NCBI GenBank assembly: GCA_016791265.1
Contig: JAEUMY010000024.1
Location: forward strand, 1-64,000
Reading direction: 5' to 3'
DNA from: Betaproteobacteria bacterium
GTDB taxonomy: Bacteria; Pseudomonadota; Gammaproteobacteria; Burkholderiales; Usitatibacteraceae
Length of the DNA stretch: 64,000 bases
Part shown: piece by piece, positions 60,331 through 64,000 of the stretch
How positions within the stretch are numbered: the first letter of the stretch is position 1
Layout of the letters: the number at the start of each line of letters is the position of its first letter
Notes under the pieces: model-generated
Database searches by the model: none
What the model saw: only the letters and a program-made list of their open reading frames with translations
Told to the model about the DNA's origin: nothing
Position numbers and translations under genes: made by a program

Positions 60331-60672
60331 CTAGCGGCGATTGAGTGCCTTGGTCAATTGATCGAATTCTCGAAGTATGGCCGCCCTCTCCTGCTCCCCG
60401 CCAAGTCCGCCAAAAAACTTGTTGCGGACGGCCCGACACTCGTCCAGGACGCTGCCAAGCGTACTGCAGAGCGCCATGACCGCGCCAACGTTGGCATTGC
60501 CCGGATTTGCAAGCGCTTCATCCTTCGCGCTTCTGCACTGGGCTGCCAACAAATCGAGGACCGCGTCGTCGATGATCGCCACCGGATTTGCCGCGCCCTG
60601 CACGTTCGCAAGCATGATCTGGCCTCGGTCACTCAGAATCTGGACGACGGGAAGATCTGGCGATTCATTCAT
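60331..60672 (-). CDS. Hypothetical cytoplasmic protein
   Basis: 113 aa from the ATG at 60672 (a TTG two codons earlier is possible). Helical and soluble: 'PVVQILSDRGQIMLANVQGAANPVAIIDDAVLDLLAAQC' and 'LREFDQLTKALNRR'. I do not recognise a family. Flanked on both sides by 12-bp palindromes. Confidence 0.65.
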   Translation of the reverse strand: MNESPDLPVVQILSDRGQIMLANVQGAANPVAIIDDAVLDLLAAQCRSAKDEALANPGNANVGAVMALCSTLGSVLDECRAVRNKFFGGLGGEQERAAILREFDQLTKALNRR

Positions 60673-60715
60673 GAGCAATCTTTCTCATGGGGTCACTGAA
60701 CGGTCACCAGGGGTT

Positions 60716-60727
60716 GCGAATATTCGC
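60716..60727. repeat. 12-bp palindrome GCGAATATTCGC (copy 16)
   Basis: Perfect copy in the 74-bp gap between hemolysin III and the 113-aa gene; extends to 16 bp (TTGCG...CGCAA). Confidence 0.9.
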
Positions 60728-60746
60728 AAAGAAAATTCCGCAATCG

Positions 60747-61364
60747 CTAAGCGACGTAGTTGAATATCGCCACGTAATGCAGCGCACTCCCGCCCAGCAC
60801 GAAGAGATGCCAGATGCCGTGCCAGTGCTTGAAGCGCTCGTCGTAGAAATAGAAGATGGTGCCGACCGTGTACACCACGCCGCCCGCCACCACCCACGCG
60901 AAGCCGGCCCAGGTCAGCGCCTCGATCAGCGGGATCACGCCGATCACCGCCACCCAGCCCATGCCGATGTAAAGATAGAGCGACAGCATGCGCTTCTTGC
61001 TCTTCAGCGCCAGCTCCTGGACGATGCCGAACACGGCCAGCCCCCACACCACGCCAAACAGCGACCAGCCCCAACCGCCGCCCAGCGTCACCAGCGTGAA
61101 CGGCGTGTACGTGCCGGCGATGAGGAGATAGATCGCGCTGTGGTCGAGTTTCCTGAAGACGTCCTTGGCCCGGCCGCGCATGCTGTGATACAGCGTCGAG
61201 CTGCTGTAGAGCGTGATGAGGGTCGCGCCGTAGATGGAAAAGCTCACCACCTTCCACGCGTCGCCCTGCATGGCGCCCAGCGTGATGAGCACCGCCGCGC
61301 CGGCGATGGCGAGGAGGACACCGCAGAGATGGCTGTAACCGTTGAAGCGTTCACCGTGGTACAT
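60747..61364 (-). CDS. Hemolysin III / PAQR family membrane protein
   Basis: 205 aa with seven hydrophobic segments and the family motifs 'ERFNGYSHLCGVLLAIAG', 'SSTLYHSM', 'KLDHSAIYLLIAGTYTPF' and C-terminal 'HWHGIWHLFVLGGSALHY'. The conserved His/Asp residues form the zinc site of PAQR proteins, some of which are ceramidase-like. A true haemolysin role is doubtful. Confidence 0.92.
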   Translation of the reverse strand: MYHGERFNGYSHLCGVLLAIAGAAVLITLGAMQGDAWKVVSFSIYGATLITLYSSSTLYHSMRGRAKDVFRKLDHSAIYLLIAGTYTPFTLVTLGGGWGWSLFGVVWGLAVFGIVQELALKSKKRMLSLYLYIGMGWVAVIGVIPLIEALTWAGFAWVVAGGVVYTVGTIFYFYDERFKHWHGIWHLFVLGGSALHYVAIFNYVA

Positions 61365-61394
61365 GAGCGGCCTTTCTCTGATGATTGAGCCAGG

Positions 61395-61772
61395 CTACCG
61401 CAGAACGTAGCTTGCCAATACCGCTTGTACCTCGTAGATGCTTAATTTCTTGTTGAACTGCTTCTGTAGCGGAAGCGGTGCACCGGTAATCCATATCTTA
61501 AGCTCTGCATCAAGGTCAAAAGTACCTGCAGTTTCGATGCTGAAATGAGTAATGCTCCTGTAAGGAATGGAGTGATATTCCACCTTGTTACCTGTGATGC
61601 CCTGCTTGTCTACCAGGACAAATCGTTTGTCGGTAAAGACGAAGTAATCTCGAATCAGTTGGTATGCGTGCTCAACTTTTTCACCCGGCGCAAGTATCTG
61701 ACTGAATTCCGTTTGGACTTTGGCGGGATCAATCTTGGATGCATTACCGAGCATGCCGTCTAACAGGCCCAT
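61395..61772 (-). CDS. PH-domain (YokE-like) protein
   Basis: 125 aa with AGGAGA before the ATG. 'LAPGEKVEHAYQLIRDYFVFTDKRFVLVDKQGITGNKVEYHSIPYRSITHFSIETAGTFD'-region matches the bacterial PH_1 fold. The gene is visibly less GC-rich than its neighbours, suggesting a different history. Cytoplasmic; function unknown. Confidence 0.86.
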   Translation of the reverse strand: MGLLDGMLGNASKIDPAKVQTEFSQILAPGEKVEHAYQLIRDYFVFTDKRFVLVDKQGITGNKVEYHSIPYRSITHFSIETAGTFDLDAELKIWITGAPLPLQKQFNKKLSIYEVQAVLASYVLR

Positions 61773-61892
61773 GGTCTTCTCCTAGCTGGTGAGGGTGGGA
61801 TGGAGGATTGCACGTACTTGCATGGTTTAGTGTGCGAACAATGCAACCTGACTACCGAGATTTTTGCCCGCTGCCCAAGGGCCTAGCAAGCC

Positions 61893-63149
61893 TCATTGGA
61901 CGGCACGATCCTGCTGCACGGGCTTGGAGGCGATGAGAAACGGCTCACGCGGCTTCGCCTTGCCGGTGACGAGCTCAGCCACATGGCTGCCGACTGCCGG
62001 CCCATGTTTGAACCCATGCCCGGAACCGCCGCCAACGACCCAGACGTTGTCGAGGCCCGGGTGCCGGTCGATCACGAAGTCGCCGTTTGCACTGTTCTCG
62101 TACTGGCACACCCGCGTTTCACTCAGCGGCGCCTTGGCCAGCGTCGGAAACCGTCGCGCGAGGAAAGCGCGCGCCGCCTCTTCGCCGGCAGCGCTCGCAC
62201 GGCGGTCGCCGGTATCGGGGTCCATGCGCGGACCATGCGTATCGTTGGCCACCTTGAACCCGCGGCCTTCAAGGCTGGGCAGCCCGTAGAACGGCAGATC
62301 CGCCCACACCGGCAGCGCGCCGGTGGCGCCAGCGTCCACCGAGAAGAAGAACACTTCCTGCCGGGTGACAAAAAGGCGGCGCGCCATGGCGTCGGGGCAG
62401 ACCCGGTCCAACCAGGGGCCGCAGGCGAACACGAATTGTTCGGCCTCGATGCGCTCGCCGCTCTGGGTGGTGATGGCGCGCAATGCGCCTTGCTCGCCCT
62501 GCTCCCGCCGGATCGGCGCGACGGTCCCTGACAGAAACGTGACGCCACTCGCGCGCAGTTCCGACGCCAGCGACTGAACGGCCCGCCGCGCCATCAGCGC
62601 ACCGCCCGCCGGTTCCAGGAACCCGACCTCATTCGGCCCCACGCGCATGACCGGATAGCGCTGCCTCATCGCATCCGCGTCCAGCAAGCTGAACGGAATG
62701 TTCTGCCGCTTCAACACGCGCGCACTCGCGGTCACCAGATCGCTGGGCGGCGTATGCACCCACAGCACGCCCAGCGGATGAAAGATCGGCAGCCCGGTGC
62801 GCGCGGACAGCATCTGCCACTCGCTGATCGAGCGCCAGGCCCACTCCGAATAAAGTTCTTTGTCGCCGTAGCCGCAGCGGGTGACACGGCTTTCTCCGCC
62901 GGACGAGGCGTTGCTGTGCGCCGGGCCGACCGCATCAATAACCGCCACGCGCCGGCCCGCCAGGTGAAGTTTGTATGCCGTCCAGATGCCGAAGACGCCT
63001 GCGCCGATGACGACCACGTCGAAGCCTTTGCGCGGCGGCGGGGCAAGCGTGGTGCAGCCGCTTGCCACCGTAGCTATAGCCAGCGTTCCGAGAGAGCCCA
63101 AGAGTTCACGTCGGCCGGTTTTCCAATGAATACCTTTATGCTGTGGCAA
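61893..63149 (-). CDS. FAD-dependent oxidoreductase (DAO/sarcosine oxidase-like)
   Basis: 418 aa from a TTG at 63149; no earlier in-frame ATG is present. A Tat-like RR (13-14) and hydrophobic stretch end in 'ATVASGC' (C32), suggesting an exported lipoprotein. The FAD site is G49-A-G51-V-F-G54 ('VVVIGAGVFGIW'). Monomeric sarcosine oxidase-type features include 'SGGESRVTRCGYGD' and the C-terminal 'VWVVGGGSGHGFKHGPAVGSHVAELV'. It probably oxidises a secondary amine or amino acid; the substrate is unknown. Confidence 0.86.
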   Translation of the reverse strand: MPQHKGIHWKTGRRELLGSLGTLAIATVASGCTTLAPPPRKGFDVVVIGAGVFGIWTAYKLHLAGRRVAVIDAVGPAHSNASSGGESRVTRCGYGDKELYSEWAWRSISEWQMLSARTGLPIFHPLGVLWVHTPPSDLVTASARVLKRQNIPFSLLDADAMRQRYPVMRVGPNEVGFLEPAGGALMARRAVQSLASELRASGVTFLSGTVAPIRREQGEQGALRAITTQSGERIEAEQFVFACGPWLDRVCPDAMARRLFVTRQEVFFFSVDAGATGALPVWADLPFYGLPSLEGRGFKVANDTHGPRMDPDTGDRRASAAGEEAARAFLARRFPTLAKAPLSETRVCQYENSANGDFVIDRHPGLDNVWVVGGGSGHGFKHGPAVGSHVAELVTGKAKPREPFLIASKPVQQDRAVQ

Positions 63150-63315
63150 CTTTTTTTTTCATTGACGTAGTACTGAGAGGGTCTAGTGATTCAGGGCTCG
63201 AGCCAAATCGCGGAGCGGAAGAGACAATTCACCCTGGCCCCTTAAATTCGTCTATTTGCCACGATCCTGACGAACTAAAACAAATGCCTGGCCCTTAGAT
63301 ACAGGCCCCTTAGAT

Positions 63316-64000
63316 TCATTCCGCAGCGGATGCAAGCAGTTCTCTAGCCGCACCAAGATCGCCGAGAATGGCGTCTCCTTCCGTCCAGAATTCTCGCCAG
63401 GACACGCCTCCGTCTATGAACACCTCGTGACGCTGCAGCGCTTTTAGCCTCCGTAGGCAATCCGCAAGTTTGTCCGAGATGCCGCAACTATCGTTCGTGA
63501 TCATGCTTAGAAAATGCACTACCTCGTCGGCTGCTCTCGCCAGAATGTACTTTGCATCGTCAGTGCTATGAGGATCGCTATCCCTCTCAGCGCTCCATTC
63601 CGTGCCGGTGCGACGCAGGAAGGCATCGTAGTTCGCTAAGAATTGACTGAGGGCTGTGACTTGCGCATCTTCCGCGGCGTTGACCTTCTCTAGACTGAGT
63701 GGATTTCCGCCAGCCGCCTTGACAAGATCGATCATGTGTCCCGCGATGTGTCGCTGTAGAAGAGCTCGAAATTCCGCGAGTGACTCGTATCTGAAGTACA
63801 ACCCTTGGTCCTCTAAGCTCTTCCGATATTCAGTCAGCGCCGCGTATTGGGCGCTGTCCAGGCTCTCAGGAACCACTGGGGCGCCCGAAAAATAGAGAAG
63901 AACCGGCTTTCCGGCTTCTCGAAAGTGTTCAATTTCTTCAGCTGTTCCTGATAAAGCTTCTCCTGTTGGTGTACCGAGCCTCGTCCAAAAAGCACCGATT
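63316..64000 (-). CDS. DUF4062-like protein, N-terminus missing
   Basis: The minus frame is open from the stop at 63316 to the right edge; about 228 codons are visible. At the edge the frame reads 'FWTRLGTPTGEALSGTAEEI' and then 'GKPVLLYFSGAPVVP', which matches the end of the DUF4062 (TIR/nucleoside-deoxyribosyltransferase-like) domain seen in many accessory and STAND-type proteins. The C-terminal 150 residues are helical ('HIAGHMIDLVKAAGG', 'DEVVHFLSMITNDSCG'). The GTG at 63876 is internal to this frame and is not the true start. Lower GC suggests acquired DNA. Confidence 0.78.
   Translation of the reverse strand, partial: IGAFWTRLGTPTGEALSGTAEEIEHFREAGKPVLLYFSGAPVVPESLDSAQYAALTEYRKSLEDQGLYFRYESLAEFRALLQRHIAGHMIDLVKAAGGNPLSLEKVNAAEDAQVTALSQFLANYDAFLRRTGTEWSAERDSDPHSTDDAKYILARAADEVVHFLSMITNDSCGISDKLADCLRRLKALQRHEVFIDGGVSWREFWTEGDAILGDLGAARELLASAAE

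Noticed and set aside
63316..63876. Complete 186-aa gene starting at GTG 63876
   Set aside because: The frame stays open with recognisable DUF4062-like sequence to the window edge, so this is an internal codon of a truncated gene.

Overview
The window is GC-rich DNA from a Gram-negative bacterium, most likely a betaproteobacterium. Evidence for this: CCA-encoding tRNA genes, HAE1-type RND efflux, a sigma-54 activator with its histidine kinase, YdcH, an RraB-like protein, PPK2, and giant DUF11-type surface proteins. I cannot name a genus. No rRNA, CRISPR array, transposase or phage gene is visible.

Layout. (1) 1-14190, minus strand: an operon of four exported proteins built on DUF11-like Ig repeats. 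The last gene runs off the left edge and overlaps its neighbour by ATGA. (2) 14965-21099: tRNA-Ser(CGA), tRNA-Arg(CCT), YdcH, an RND adaptor/pump pair, a lytic transglycosylase, and a tRNA-Ala(GGC)/tRNA-Glu(TTC) unit with a clear promoter and terminator. (3) 21269-24895, minus: an NtrC-type sigma-54 activator followed by its sensor kinase. (4) 25401-37459, plus: a tightly packed accessory operon encoding a 42-aa peptide, a 2098-aa LamG protein, a Hint-metallopeptidase fusion, a degenerate Hint paralogue, a six-Cys protein, a Lys-rich protein built on a 20-residue lattice, and an AsnB/lasso-cyclase-like ATP-pyrophosphatase. A good -24/-12 (sigma-54) promoter candidate lies just upstream, facing away from the sigma-54 activator. 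This is my main candidate for an undescribed system. (5) 37575-63149: mixed housekeeping and small genes, including a 2H phosphoesterase, two VOC proteins, DUF4199 plus a membrane-tethered LuxR regulator, a beta-lactamase-fold lipoprotein, a beta-propeller diguanylate cyclase, MsrB, an acyltransferase/ECF sigma/membrane protein operon, a rhodanese, GrpB, PPK2, a Tat-type epimerase, a GSU2403-type nucleotidyltransferase, hemolysin III, a PH-domain protein and a FAD oxidoreductase. (6) 63316-64000: the C-terminal part of a DUF4062-like protein cut by the right edge.

Across the whole window a 12-bp palindrome, GCGAATATTCGC, occurs 16 times perfectly and at least five more times with one mismatch. 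Far less than one copy is expected by chance. Eleven of the 16 perfect copies are intergenic, and none lies in the 13 kb that hold the accessory operon. It behaves like a genome-wide highly iterated palindrome; I do not recognise it as a described one.
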